A stretch of 64,000 nt of DNA, taken from NCBI GenBank assembly GCA_950295325.1, contig OX485804.1:32862001-32926000 (forward strand), in the 5' to 3' direction. The notes under the pieces are model-generated. The model had not been told where the DNA came from. It was given only the letters and a program-made list of their open reading frames with translations, and did no database searches. Shown here piece by piece: positions 63,661 to 64,000 of this stretch. Position 1 is the first letter of the stretch, and the number at the start of each line of letters is the position of its first letter. The DNA is from Polytrichum commune (Eukaryota; Streptophyta; Polytrichopsida; Polytrichales; Polytrichaceae). Both the position numbers and the translations under genes were made by a program.

Positions 63661-64000
63661 ATCGCCATTTCATGAACACAAGAAACTTCAACTTGATAAC
63701 GAATATGATAATCATATGAGTTTCCAAAAACAACGAGGAAAGTGGGTACGTTTTTATATTTGGATTTGCTAACCCTCTTGTGCTAATCACATGATTCATA
63801 TCGTAGGAGAAGTAGGCTAGTTGGAAAAAGTAATCATTTTTTAAGGCCCATCTACCTTAGCATCCCAAGTTGGACATGATTCAATTGAGTGGTCAATAGG
63901 TTAACTGGACTAAAAATGTACGGAAACTTCCTCAACGGTAATTGAGGATCTTTATTGGAGCCCATTTCCCATGTGTGGCCGCATGTGCAATTGCTTGCTT
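63660..64000. other. intergenic end of window
   Basis: AT-rich sequence with no recognisable feature. Confidence 0.4.

Overview
The window is nuclear DNA of a land plant. Two intron-rich genes of clear plant type sit in AT-rich sequence full of decayed transposons and simple repeats. The PIN protein has moss- and liverwort-like wording in its membrane segments. For that reason I lean towards a bryophyte or another seed-free plant, but this is an impression and not proof.

Layout. (1) About 0-2 kb: intergenic. (2) About 2.0-3.0 kb: GC-rich promoter and leader. (3) 3,044-19,864, plus strand: a complete 33-exon gene for the sister-chromatid cohesion factor PDS5. It encodes 1,630 residues: an alpha-helical HEAT-repeat body, a basic/acidic tail with two AT-hooks, a Tudor domain, and a lysine-rich heptapeptide repeat. 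(4) About 19.9-35.6 kb: intergenic, with a frameshifted plant gene remnant (27.35-27.99 kb), tandem repeats, and one copy of a 0.66 kb hAT-type element. (5) 35,669-38,745, minus strand: a complete 6-exon canonical PIN auxin efflux carrier (727 residues), with a GC-rich candidate promoter/leader at 40.7-41.2 kb. (6) About 41.2-64 kb: no supportable gene. This part holds miniature inverted-repeat elements, foldback elements, an 81-bp minisatellite and many copies of one dispersed repeat.

The two genes are convergent and about 15.8 kb apart. They share no pathway: PDS5 works on cohesin in the nucleus and PIN moves auxin across membranes. All exon junctions of both genes were read by hand. The phases add up exactly (4,893 nt and 2,184 nt of coding sequence).

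The most notable non-genic structures are: a pair of near-identical hAT-type elements in opposite orientation on either side of PIN, one with a perfect 8-bp target duplication; a Stowaway element that split a copy of the dispersed repeat; two TIR elements of about 0.61 kb; and two adjacent related foldback elements. I found no CRISPR array, virus, operon or intact autonomous transposon.
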